A DNA stretch of 5,694 bases from Xanthobacteraceae bacterium (GCA_030039655.1 JASHVC010000701.1:1-5694), one strand, 5' to 3'; shown: positions 1-5,645, counted from the first letter of the stretch. Notes: a model not told the origin generated them from the sequence alone. Numbers and translations are program-made.

Positions 1-323
1 AGCACCAGGGTCGCGAATACGTCGATCACGCGCTGCAGCCGGTTGCCCACATTGGCATAGACGAGATCAACGGTGATGTGATTGCCGCGGTACGAGGTCG
101 CCGCAATCCCCCAGAAGATCAAGATGCCGAGCAGCAGCCGGCCGAAGTCGTAACTGTCGGGAATCTGCACGCTGAAGAAGTAGCGTAACAGCACCGAGGT
201 GAAGATATCGAACGCCACAAGACCGGCGAAAAAAGCCGCCACCAACTCGATGCCGTCGATGAACCGATCCATCGCATTCGACTGGCGCGCATGCGGTGCT
301 GACTGTGCTTGCGGATCGGCCAT
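1..323 (-). CDS. dctQ: TRAP transporter small permease, DctQ family (3' end cut off by window edge)
   Basis: This is the N-terminal 107 codons of the small membrane subunit of a TRAP transporter. With DctM and a periplasmic binding protein it drives sodium- or proton-coupled uptake of organic acids across the inner membrane. The start ATG at 323..321 is fixed by an in-frame TGA at 338..336 with no other start between them. The Shine-Dalgarno is poor, with only a TTGGAA about 15 nt upstream. After a hydrophilic 20-residue cytoplasmic leader come a hydrophobic helix (about residues 22-47, ending in LLRYFF), a second (about 61-76), the family-typical loop YRGNHITVDLV (78-88), and the beginning of a third helix. 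DctQ proteins are usually 160-190 aa, so roughly a third is missing, and dctM should lie beyond the edge. It follows the two binding-protein genes on the same strand after a 126-nt gap. I read this frame by hand because it runs off the window. Confidence 0.9.
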   Translation of the reverse strand, partial: MADPQAQSAPHARQSNAMDRFIDGIELVAAFFAGLVAFDIFTSVLLRYFFSVQIPDSYDFGRLLLGILIFWGIAATSYRGNHITVDLVYANVGNRLQRVIDVFATLV

Positions 324-343
324 GAACTTGTGACGTCATTCCA

Positions 344-428
344 AGGTGCGCGGCGAGCCGCCCTCGAAGCCTGCCGCCAAGGAGAGGCCGTCACCCTTTA
401 ACGCTCGACATCAGCGCGCCGAGCACCT
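344..428 (-). promoter_or_regulatory. Long-range inverted repeat in the dctP-dctQ gap, possible mRNA stabiliser or translation-control stem
   Basis: AGGTGCGCGGCG (344-355) and CGCCGAGCACCT (417-428) are inverted repeats of 12 bp with one mismatch, enclosing 61 nt. They fill most of the 126-nt gap between the end of the binding-protein gene (450) and the dctQ start (323). In the minus-strand transcript the stem would close just before the weak ribosome-binding region of dctQ. TRAP and ABC operons commonly make more binding protein than permease, and stems after the binding-protein gene are a known way to do that. That role here is inference. There is no following U-tract, so it is not a classical terminator. 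Confidence 0.4.
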
Positions 429-449
429 CAGGGCGACGGTACCAGATTT

Positions 450-1484
450 TCAGAAGCCCGCGTTGTACTGCTTCAGCGAAGCCTGCAGCTCATTCCAGAT
501 TTTGTCGGGATCGCCACCGGCTTTCTTCACGTCTTCCGCCCATTTCGCTTTGAGCGGCTCGGCCGACTTCTTCCACTCGGCAAGTTGTGTGTCGCTGATC
601 TTATAGACCTCGTGATCGGGCTCGGCCTTCATCTTTTCCAGGCCGCCGTGCTCAAAGTCGGCCCACGGATCGGCAAACCGGGCGGCCCATTCGGTGGTGC
701 AATGATCGTCGATGACTTTCTTCTGCGAGTCCGACATGGCCGCGTAAGTCGCCGGGCTCATCAGCCATTGGAACATGACCGAACCGAGCGGCTCGTCCAT
801 GTCGTACTTCGTCACCTTGTCGAGGCCGAACAGTACCGTGGAGCCCCACGGAAATGGCACGGCATCGGCGACGCCCTTGGCGATGATGTCGCGGACTTCG
901 GGGGCGCTGGCCTGCACATTGGTTCCGCCGAGTAGCGTCACCCAGGCGCCGATGGTGCCTTGAGCCGGCCTGATCTTCATGCCGGCGATGTCGCCCGGAA
1001 CCATGATCTTCTTCTTCGAGGAGTGCCACACCAGTGGATCAAGCACGAACGAGAAACAATAATGCGTATCCTTCATCTCGGTCGCTGCGTACTTGCGATA
1101 CCAGGCATCGATGGCGCGATTGCCGCCCTTGGCCTGTCCGACCAGGAACGGCAGCTCGCCCGCCGCGATGATCGGGAAGCGGCCCGGCTGATAGCCCGGG
1201 TTGACGTAAACGAAGTCGGCGATGCCGTCCTTCGCCATATCGTAATGATCGAACGCCTTGCCGAGCTGCTGCGCCGGATAAATCTTGGATTTGATAGTGC
1301 CGTTCGAAGCCTTCTCGATGTCGTCGGCCCAATCTTGGATCGCCTTCTGCAGCGGATGGCTTGGCGGCACCCAGTGCGAGAGTTTCAGCTCGAAGGTCTT
1401 GTCCTCGGCCGACGCCGTGCTCAGACCGACGGCAAGGCCGAGCACGACGAGGCTCCAGAGCGACACGTGGCGTTTCGCGTTCAT
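450..1484 (-). CDS. dctP: TRAP transporter substrate-binding protein, DctP family (copy nearest dctQ)
   Basis: This 344-aa periplasmic solute-binding protein would capture an organic acid and hand it to the DctQM membrane unit. Residues 1-26 form a clean Sec signal peptide: basic MNAKRH, a hydrophobic core, and an STASA cleavage site before EDKTF. The mature part starts with the DctP-type strand FELKLSHWVPPSHPLQ, followed by YPAQQLG (69-75) and FPWGS (211-215). The IRP motif at 171-173 places Arg172 where TRAP binding proteins keep the arginine that grips the substrate carboxylate. The mature protein has only two cysteines, Cys143 and Cys262. The ATG at 1484 has a good Shine-Dalgarno, AAGGGGA (1499..1493), 8 nt upstream. 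It lies 33 nt after the paralogous gene and is probably co-transcribed with it. The symbol marks the component class. The ligand is unknown and need not be a C4-dicarboxylate. Confidence 0.93.
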   Translation of the reverse strand: MNAKRHVSLWSLVVLGLAVGLSTASAEDKTFELKLSHWVPPSHPLQKAIQDWADDIEKASNGTIKSKIYPAQQLGKAFDHYDMAKDGIADFVYVNPGYQPGRFPIIAAGELPFLVGQAKGGNRAIDAWYRKYAATEMKDTHYCFSFVLDPLVWHSSKKKIMVPGDIAGMKIRPAQGTIGAWVTLLGGTNVQASAPEVRDIIAKGVADAVPFPWGSTVLFGLDKVTKYDMDEPLGSVMFQWLMSPATYAAMSDSQKKVIDDHCTTEWAARFADPWADFEHGGLEKMKAEPDHEVYKISDTQLAEWKKSAEPLKAKWAEDVKKAGGDPDKIWNELQASLKQYNAGF

Positions 1485-1517
1485 GCGTTTCGTCCCCTTG
1501 TGAACTGGCTGTGCTGA

Positions 1518-2552
1518 TCAGTAACCGGAATTAGCCTTGGCGAGATCGTCTTTCAGCTCTTTGAGCGCCGTGTCTGGATCGCCGCCGGCTTTCCTCACGG
1601 CATCGGCCCAGGTCTTCACCACCGGCCCGGCCGCAGTCTTCCATTCGGCAAGCTGTGCGTCGCTGAGCGGATAGACTTCGTGGCCCGGCTCGGCCTTGAG
1701 CTTGGCGATGCCGTCATGCTCGAAGTCGGCCCAGGGCGCTGCCACACGCTCCGCCCATTGAGCGTTGCAATGGTTGTCGATTACCCTCTGCTGCGCCGGC
1801 GACATCGCCGCGTAGGTATTCTTGTTCATCACCCAGACGAACCCCGTCGTGTAGAGCGGCGCCTCCATGTGATACTTCGTCACCTTGTCGATGCCGAACA
1901 GCACGATCGAGCCCCACGGGAAGGTCACCGCATCGGCCACGCCCTTCTCCATCAAGTCGCGCACCTCCGGGGCGGCGGCCTGCACATTAGTGCCGCCAAG
2001 CTGGGTGACCAGCGAAGCGACGATAGCGTGCGACGGCCTGATCTTCAGGCCGGCAATGTCGCCCGGCACCATGATCTTCTTGGTGCGCGAGTGGAACGAG
2101 CCAGGATCGTGCGCGAAAGAGAAGCAATAGTGCACGTCCTTCATCTCGGTGGCGGCGTATTTGCGATACCACTCGTCGACCGCCGCGGAGCCAGCCTTGG
2201 CATTGGACACCGTGAACGGCAAGTTGGACGCATCGAAGATCGGGAAGCGGCCGGGCTGATAGCCAGGGCTCACATAAGCCACGTCGGCGATGCCGTCCTT
2301 CGCCATGTCGTAATGATCGAACGCCTTGCCGAGCTGCTGCGCTGGATAGACCTTGTATTTGATGGTGCCGCCCGAATCCTGCTCGATCGAGGCGCCCCAT
2401 TCCTCCATCGCCTTTTGCAGCGGATGGCTCGGCGGCACCCAATGCGAGAGTTTCAGCTCGAAGGTCTTGTCTTGCGCTGATGCTGTACTGACACCCAGCA
2501 CAAGCCCAAACGCTGCGAGACCGCAAAGCTTTACGAAGCGCTTTCGCCGCAT
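1518..2552 (-). CDS. dctP: TRAP transporter substrate-binding protein, DctP family (promoter-proximal paralogue)
   Basis: This is a second 344-aa DctP-type binding protein. It aligns with the neighbouring copy end to end without a gap, at about 227 of 344 identical residues by hand count. The signal peptide is residues 1-26 (MRRKRF, hydrophobic core, STASA before QDKTF). It shares the SHWVPPSHPLQ, YPAQQLGKAFDHYDMAKDGIAD and FPWGS blocks, Arg172 in IRP, and the cysteine pair 143/262. The copies differ most where substrate contacts are expected: PSHAIVAS versus PAQGTIGA right after Arg172, DPGSFHSRT versus DPLVWHSSK at 149-157, and APLYTTGFVW versus EPLGSVMFQW at 231-240. The ATG at 2552 has a strong Shine-Dalgarno, AAGGGGGAG (2566..2558), with a 5-nt spacer. 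It is the first gene of the minus-strand unit, so its promoter should lie in 2553-2754. Tandem duplication followed by specificity divergence is the simplest explanation. Confidence 0.93.
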   Translation of the reverse strand: MRRKRFVKLCGLAAFGLVLGVSTASAQDKTFELKLSHWVPPSHPLQKAMEEWGASIEQDSGGTIKYKVYPAQQLGKAFDHYDMAKDGIADVAYVSPGYQPGRFPIFDASNLPFTVSNAKAGSAAVDEWYRKYAATEMKDVHYCFSFAHDPGSFHSRTKKIMVPGDIAGLKIRPSHAIVASLVTQLGGTNVQAAAPEVRDLMEKGVADAVTFPWGSIVLFGIDKVTKYHMEAPLYTTGFVWVMNKNTYAAMSPAQQRVIDNHCNAQWAERVAAPWADFEHDGIAKLKAEPGHEVYPLSDAQLAEWKTAAGPVVKTWADAVRKAGGDPDTALKELKDDLAKANSGY

Positions 2553-2611
2553 AGCGTCTCCCCCTTAGTTTCATTCTCAACTATCGCCATTTAAACGCAG
2601 AAAGCAGCCGC

Positions 2612-2626
2612 TGTACATTGCGTACA
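2612..2626. promoter_or_regulatory. Palindrome TGTAC-N5-GTACA, candidate operator between divergent genes
   Basis: Perfect 5-bp inverted arms TGTAC (2612-2616) and GTACA (2622-2626) flank ATTGC. The site lies about 60 nt upstream of the binding-protein start and 129 nt upstream of the hydrolase start, in the only divergent gap of the window. The overlapping ATTGCGTACACT loosely resembles the TTG-TATA-CAA type of site used by GntR/FCD regulators, which often control TRAP operons. No regulator gene is in the window, and I could not assign convincing -35/-10 boxes on either strand. Confidence 0.35.
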
Positions 2627-2675
2627 CTGCGGCGCCAATATCCTCGGCGCGCGTCGCTAAACCGATGAAATCAGC

Positions 2676-2734
2676 GATTGCCGGCCCCTTTCCTCGTCCC
2701 GGCAATCCATTACAGTGCCGGCCCGCGATGCCGG
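2676..2734 (+). promoter_or_regulatory. Hairpin-forming leader upstream of the hydrolase gene
   Basis: GATTGCCGG (2676-2684) and CCGGCAATC (2699-2707) form a perfect 9-bp stem with a 14-nt pyrimidine-rich loop. The right arm's CCGGCA (2699-2704) can instead pair with TGCCGG at 2716-2721 (11-nt loop) or with a third TGCCGG at 2729-2734, so the folds exclude each other. The last copy lies only 3 nt before the ribosome-binding site of the hydrolase gene. Whether this is an attenuator, a protein site or chance GC-rich symmetry cannot be decided from one sequence. Confidence 0.35.
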
Positions 2735-2737
2735 ACC

Positions 2738-2745
2738 GGAAGGGG
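2738..2745 (+). promoter_or_regulatory. Shine-Dalgarno that sets the hydrolase start
   Basis: GGAAGGGG at 2738-2745 stands 9 nt before the ATG at 2755. The other in-frame ATGs, at 2665 and 2728, have no comparable site, and the residues they would add look non-coding. The start is therefore placed at 2755. Confidence 0.8.
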
Positions 2746-2754
2746 TCATCCAAC

Positions 2755-3654
2755 ATGAAAGAAGAAGTCGTCAGCTTTCAATCGGCGGGCCTGCGCCTGC
2801 ATGGCGTGGTCGGCGTGCCCGACGGCGTACGGCCCGGCGAGAAGCGCGCCGCCTTCCTGGTGCTGCACGGCTTCGGCTCCAACAGCGAGAGCCCGACGTG
2901 CATCACGCCCGCCAAGGTGCTCGGCGACTTTGGTTACGTCACCATGCGTTTTGACATGCGCGGCTGCGGCAAGAGCGAGGGAGAGTTCGGCCGTGTCATC
3001 TGCCTCGAACAGGTCGAAGACACCGGCAACGCGCTCGAATCTCTTGCCAAGCATCCCGCGGTCAATCCCGACCGCATCGCCGTCATCGGCTCGAGCTTCG
3101 GCGGCGCGGTCGGCGTCTACGCGGGCGGCACCAATCCGCGCATCGCCGCCGTCGTGTCCAACGGCGGCTGGGGCCACGGCGAGCGCAAATTCCGAGGCCA
3201 GCATCCGACACCGGAAGCTTGGGCGAGGTTCACCAAGATGCTGGAAGAGGGAAAGGCCCATCGCGCCCGCACGGGCAAATCCCTCATGGTGCCGCGCTAC
3301 GACATCGTGCCGATCCCAGATCATGTCCGGCAGAACTTGCAAAAGCAGGGCGTCGGCATGCTCGCGCCCGGCTCAGTGGAAATGTTTCCGGCCGAGACGG
3401 CGCAAAGCATGTTCGATTTCCGCGCCGAGGAGGTGGTGGGAAAGATCGCGCCGCGGCCGCTCCTGCTCATTCACGCCGCCAAGGATTCGGTGACGCCCAC
3501 CGAGCAATCAATCGAAATGTTCAAGCGCGCTGGCCAGCCGGCCGAACTGCACCTGTTCTCCGGCCTCGATCATTTCCTGTTCGCGGAGAAGTCCACTCGC
3601 GTGTGGAACATGCTGCGCCAGTGGCTCGATAACTACTTCCCGGCGACGAAGTGA
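2755..3654 (+). CDS. Alpha/beta-fold serine hydrolase
   Basis: This is a 299-aa cytoplasmic hydrolase with no signal peptide. The features fit the alpha/beta-hydrolase superfamily. An oxyanion-loop strand FLVLHGFGSN (34-43) is followed by FDMRGCGKS (66-74). The nucleophile elbow GSSFGG (112-117) has Ser114 as the likely nucleophile, the acid is probably Asp244 in AAKDSVTP, and the histidine is His273 in LDHFLF. Residues about 140-222, rich in charged residues and prolines, form a cap between the core halves and probably shape the substrate pocket. The sequence resembles the broad esterase/dienelactone-hydrolase/acyl-peptidase group (COG1073-like), and I cannot name a substrate. The start at 2755 is chosen from its Shine-Dalgarno and from where homology-like sequence begins (MKEEVVSFQS). 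It is transcribed away from the TRAP genes and upstream of the dehydrogenase. That placement suggests a shared catabolic role, perhaps opening an ester or lactone, or cleaving a C-C bond. Confidence 0.88.
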   Translation: MKEEVVSFQSAGLRLHGVVGVPDGVRPGEKRAAFLVLHGFGSNSESPTCITPAKVLGDFGYVTMRFDMRGCGKSEGEFGRVICLEQVEDTGNALESLAKHPAVNPDRIAVIGSSFGGAVGVYAGGTNPRIAAVVSNGGWGHGERKFRGQHPTPEAWARFTKMLEEGKAHRARTGKSLMVPRYDIVPIPDHVRQNLQKQGVGMLAPGSVEMFPAETAQSMFDFRAEEVVGKIAPRPLLLIHAAKDSVTPTEQSIEMFKRAGQPAELHLFSGLDHFLFAEKSTRVWNMLRQWLDNYFPATK

Positions 3655-3677
3655 CGTGTTGTCAGCGTCCGCTTCAC

Positions 3678-3793
3678 TGTCATCGTCCGCGAAAGCGGAC
3701 GATCCAGTAATCGCCAACCAATGAATGTTGTACTCAGCATAAAAACCCGGCGGACAGTGATTACTAGATTCCCCGCCTGCGCGGGGAACGACA
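3678..3793. repeat. REP/BIME-like two-hairpin intergenic repeat
   Basis: This is a compact symmetrical element between the hydrolase and dehydrogenase genes. Hairpin 1 is ATCGTCCGC (3682-3690), GAAA loop, GCGGACGAT (3695-3703), a perfect 9-bp stem. Hairpin 2 is TTCCCCGC (3769-3776), CTGC loop, GCGGGGAA (3781-3788), a perfect 8-bp stem. Between them, GATCCAGTAATC (3701-3712) and GATTACTAGATT (3759-3770) are inverted repeats matching at 10 of 12 positions. The ends TGTC (3678-3681) and GACA (3790-3793) are also complementary. The whole would fold as a stem carrying two hairpins. From memory, very similar elements are dispersed in Bradyrhizobium and relatives, but I could not check copy number. 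A partial extra arm GTCCGCTT (3667-3674) also pairs with AAGCGGAC (3693-3700). Neither hairpin has a U-tract, so termination is possible but not shown. Confidence 0.75.
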
Positions 3794-3805
3794 ATGCTGG
3801 AGCAA

Positions 3806-3812
3806 TTGGAGA
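3806..3812 (+). promoter_or_regulatory. Shine-Dalgarno for the GTG-initiated dehydrogenase
   Basis: TTGGAGA at 3806-3812 puts the GGAG core 8 nt before the GTG at 3820. An in-frame TGA at 3814-3816 rules out any start further upstream, so the GTG is the first usable codon. The site lies only 13 nt after the repeat element, so translation signals and repeat are nearly contiguous. Confidence 0.8.
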
Positions 3813-3819
3813 CTGACTA

Positions 3820-4863
3820 GTGAGCGAGAGAATCATCGTCACCCACGAGGAGCTATGGCGCTTCATCCGCGACGTGCTCATGACGCAGGGCGCGAGCGAG
3901 AAGGATGCCGGCATCGTGGCCGACGGATTGGTGTGGGCCAATCTGCGCGGCGTCGACGGTCATGGCGTCTCGCGCCTGCCGAATTACCTGAACATCATCA
4001 AGCGCGGCGAGATCGACACCAAGGCGCAGCCCAAGCTCATCCATGACCGCCCAGCGACCTTCGTCATCGAAAGCAGCCACGGCTTCGGCCCAGTCGCCGG
4101 CATGCAGGCCGCCGCAATCGCGGTCGAGCGGGCCAAGAAGATCGGCATCTGCTTTGGCCTGGTGCGCGAGACGACGCACACCGGCGCCATCGGCCGTTAC
4201 GCGCAATGGATCGCGCAGCAGAATTGCGCTGCGCTGATCCTAGGCGCCGGGCCGGCGCTGATGGCCTATCACGGTCTGCGCGTGCGCAGCATGGCGACCA
4301 GCCCGATCGCCATCGGGATTCCCAAAGGCGACGGCACAATCCTGCTCGACATGGCGACGAGCACGATCTCCAACGGCAAGATCCTGCAAGCCAAGCAAAC
4401 CGGCGAACCGCTGCCATCCGGCACCGTGCTCACCGGCGACGGCGAACCAACCACCGACCCGCGCAAGGCGGAAATTCTTCTGCCGCTCGGCGGCCCGAAA
4501 GGCTCAGGGCTGGGCCTGATGTTCGAAATGCTCACTAGCATTTTGGCCGCGGCGCCAATCCAGGCGCGCGCGCTCGGCCCGGAACAGCGCAAGCGTCACG
4601 TTGCCAACCTGGCCATGCTCGCCATCGACATCGCCGCTTTCCGGCCCCTCGCGGATTTCACCAAAGACGCAGACGCGCTCATCGGCATTCTCAAAGCGCT
4701 GCCGCGGCAGGCGGGCGTCGATGAAATCACCACGCCGGGCGAACGCTCCGGCCGCACCGAAGCCGCGCGCCGGAAATCTGGTATCCCGATTCCGGCCAAG
4801 CTGTGGGAGGAGCTGGAGGGAATCGCCGAGGCAAACGCGGTGAAGATGCCGGCGCGCAGGTAA
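3820..4863 (+). CDS. Malate/L-lactate dehydrogenase family oxidoreductase (Ldh_2 family, YiaK/AllD-like)
   Basis: This is a 347-aa NAD(P)-dependent enzyme of the Ldh_2 family (PF02615), whose members interconvert 2-hydroxy and 2-keto acids or reduce related imines. Examples are malate and sulfolactate dehydrogenases, ureidoglycolate dehydrogenase, 2,3-diketogulonate reductase and piperideine-2-carboxylate reductase. Family blocks run in order. DGHGVSRLPNY (46-56) holds His48 and Arg52, spaced like the catalytic His44/Arg48 of YiaK. GFGPVAG (88-94) is followed by RETTHTGAIGRYA (116-128) with His120. MATSPIAIGIP (158-168) has Ser161 where the family usually has Asn in TNP. LLDMATSTISNGK (175-187) precedes PLGGPKGSGLGL (222-233), and the C-terminal PGER is at 306-309. 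Length is normal. The GTG start is fixed by an upstream in-frame stop. The precise substrate is unknown. E. coli yiaK sits beside a TRAP transporter, which supports a link with the TRAP genes here. Confidence 0.92.
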   Translation: MSERIIVTHEELWRFIRDVLMTQGASEKDAGIVADGLVWANLRGVDGHGVSRLPNYLNIIKRGEIDTKAQPKLIHDRPATFVIESSHGFGPVAGMQAAAIAVERAKKIGICFGLVRETTHTGAIGRYAQWIAQQNCAALILGAGPALMAYHGLRVRSMATSPIAIGIPKGDGTILLDMATSTISNGKILQAKQTGEPLPSGTVLTGDGEPTTDPRKAEILLPLGGPKGSGLGLMFEMLTSILAAAPIQARALGPEQRKRHVANLAMLAIDIAAFRPLADFTKDADALIGILKALPRQAGVDEITTPGERSGRTEAARRKSGIPIPAKLWEELEGIAEANAVKMPARR

Positions 4864-4938
4864 CCCGACTCAAACGAGTACATTTAACCGCGCCCCACGA
4901 TAGGCGACGCGGTAGCTGCTGAGCGTAAGGGCATGATG

Positions 4939-4964
4939 GTCGGCCGACGCCTACGCCGGCCGAC
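4939..4964. terminator. Hairpin between convergent genes, possible bidirectional terminator
   Basis: GTCGGCCG (4939-4946) and CGGCCGAC (4957-4964) make a perfect 8-bp GC-rich stem with a 10-nt loop. It lies in the 113-nt spacer between the dehydrogenase stop (4863) and the stop of the convergent gene (4977). A weaker 6-bp pair, ACCGCG/CGCGGT (4887-4892 and 4908-4913), lies nearby. Location favours transcription termination for both genes, but neither side has a T-run, so it is not a canonical intrinsic terminator. Confidence 0.4.
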
Positions 4965-4976
4965 ACGTGAGAAAGG

Positions 4977-5645
4977 TTACGCCAGTCCCGGCGCCGCCTC
5001 GAGCAGAATGCGCTTGAATTCCGCCCAGAGCGGAGCAACCCGCTCATCCGGCACGAGGTGCCGGCAGAGCGCGCCGTGCCCCGCGTCCGGATCGCTGTCG
5101 AAGCGGATGTGCTCAGCGAGAAAGTGCTTGAAGGCGGCGAGAAGCGGACCGTCCCAGGTCGGAGCCGTCAAGAAGGCAGTAAACACCGCCTCTAGCCCAC
5201 CGTCCTCGTAACTCGCCAGAGCCAATGCCCTCACCTTCTGATCCATCGCGCGCGTATTGGCCAGGTAGCCTTGACCAATCGCCGTGAGTTCGCGCTTGCG
5301 GCTCTCCGGAATTTGCCCCAGCTCAAGCGTTCTGCGCATGAACTCGTCGTGGTTCATCTTCTCCCCGGGAGCCGCAACACCCGGCCACGGAGAAAGATTG
5401 GAGGTATCTCGCTCGCCGCGATCCAGTTCGAGCAATCGCTCGTCATCGGGATGGAGACCGCGTGCGATCTCGAGACACTCGCGGAATTGAATCGAGAAAT
5501 AGTAGTAGGCCCACGCAACGCTGCTCAGATCCTCTGGGGGGAGGCTGGTCCAATTCAGGTCGCAGATGTCCTGGATGAGTTGCTTGTAGGTAGGTTTATC
5601 CAACACGTCGCGCGTAAACGTCGTCGCTACTTCTAGATTGCTCAT
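4977..5645 (-). CDS. Uncharacterised protein, probable heme-oxygenase-like fold (DUF3050 / diiron-oxidase-like)
   Basis: This is a 222-aa soluble, helix-rich protein with no signal peptide. The ATG at 5645 has a strong Shine-Dalgarno, GAGGGG (5656..5651), 5 nt upstream. I do not recognise a named enzyme. The C-terminal half carries a pattern typical of the heme-oxygenase-like superfamily: EHIRFDSDPDAGHG (178-191), in which His179, Asp183 and His190 have the HxxxD(x6)H arrangement of metal-binding helices in diiron oxidases and of DUF3050 proteins. It is preceded by Glu147 in ASYEDGG, the usual helix-borne carboxylate, and by NHDEFMRR (98-105) and FRECLEIA (54-61), which could give further ligands. 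Roles in that superfamily range from heme binding to oxidative cleavage by a diiron centre, and none can be assigned here. It converges on the dehydrogenase and is probably a separate transcription unit unrelated to the transporter. Confidence 0.6.
   Translation of the reverse strand: MSNLEVATTFTRDVLDKPTYKQLIQDICDLNWTSLPPEDLSSVAWAYYYFSIQFRECLEIARGLHPDDERLLELDRGERDTSNLSPWPGVAAPGEKMNHDEFMRRTLELGQIPESRKRELTAIGQGYLANTRAMDQKVRALALASYEDGGLEAVFTAFLTAPTWDGPLLAAFKHFLAEHIRFDSDPDAGHGALCRHLVPDERVAPLWAEFKRILLEAAPGLA

Noticed and set aside
119..394. Minus-strand frame of 91 aa overlapping the dctQ start
   Set aside because: It is Trp/Ser/Arg-rich without domain features. The overlapping frame from 323 gives a clear DctQ sequence with the YRGNHITVDLV motif.
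960..1517. 185-aa plus-strand open frame antisense to the second binding-protein gene
   Set aside because: It is the same kind of low-plausibility shadow as the one opposite the paralogue, and it inherits its similarity from the duplicated gene beneath it.
1680..2480. 266-aa plus-strand open frame antisense to the promoter-proximal binding-protein gene
   Set aside because: Its translation is His/Arg-rich with no recognisable domain and mirrors the codon pattern of the opposite gene, a common shadow in GC-rich DNA. The opposite strand encodes a complete DctP protein with a signal peptide.
2665..2754. In-frame N-terminal extension of the hydrolase from an ATG at 2665
   Set aside because: The added 30 residues are proline- and arginine-rich, overlap the hairpin leader, and have no Shine-Dalgarno. 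The ATG at 2755 has GGAAGGGG at a proper distance.
2746..3342. 198-aa minus-strand frame inside the hydrolase gene
   Set aside because: It is alanine- and histidine-rich with no motif, and lies wholly antisense to a hydrolase with an intact catalytic triad.
3682..3788. Hairpins of the repeat element as a pair of intrinsic terminators
   Set aside because: Neither stem is followed by a T-run on either strand. The nested symmetry and terminal repeats fit a REP-like element better.
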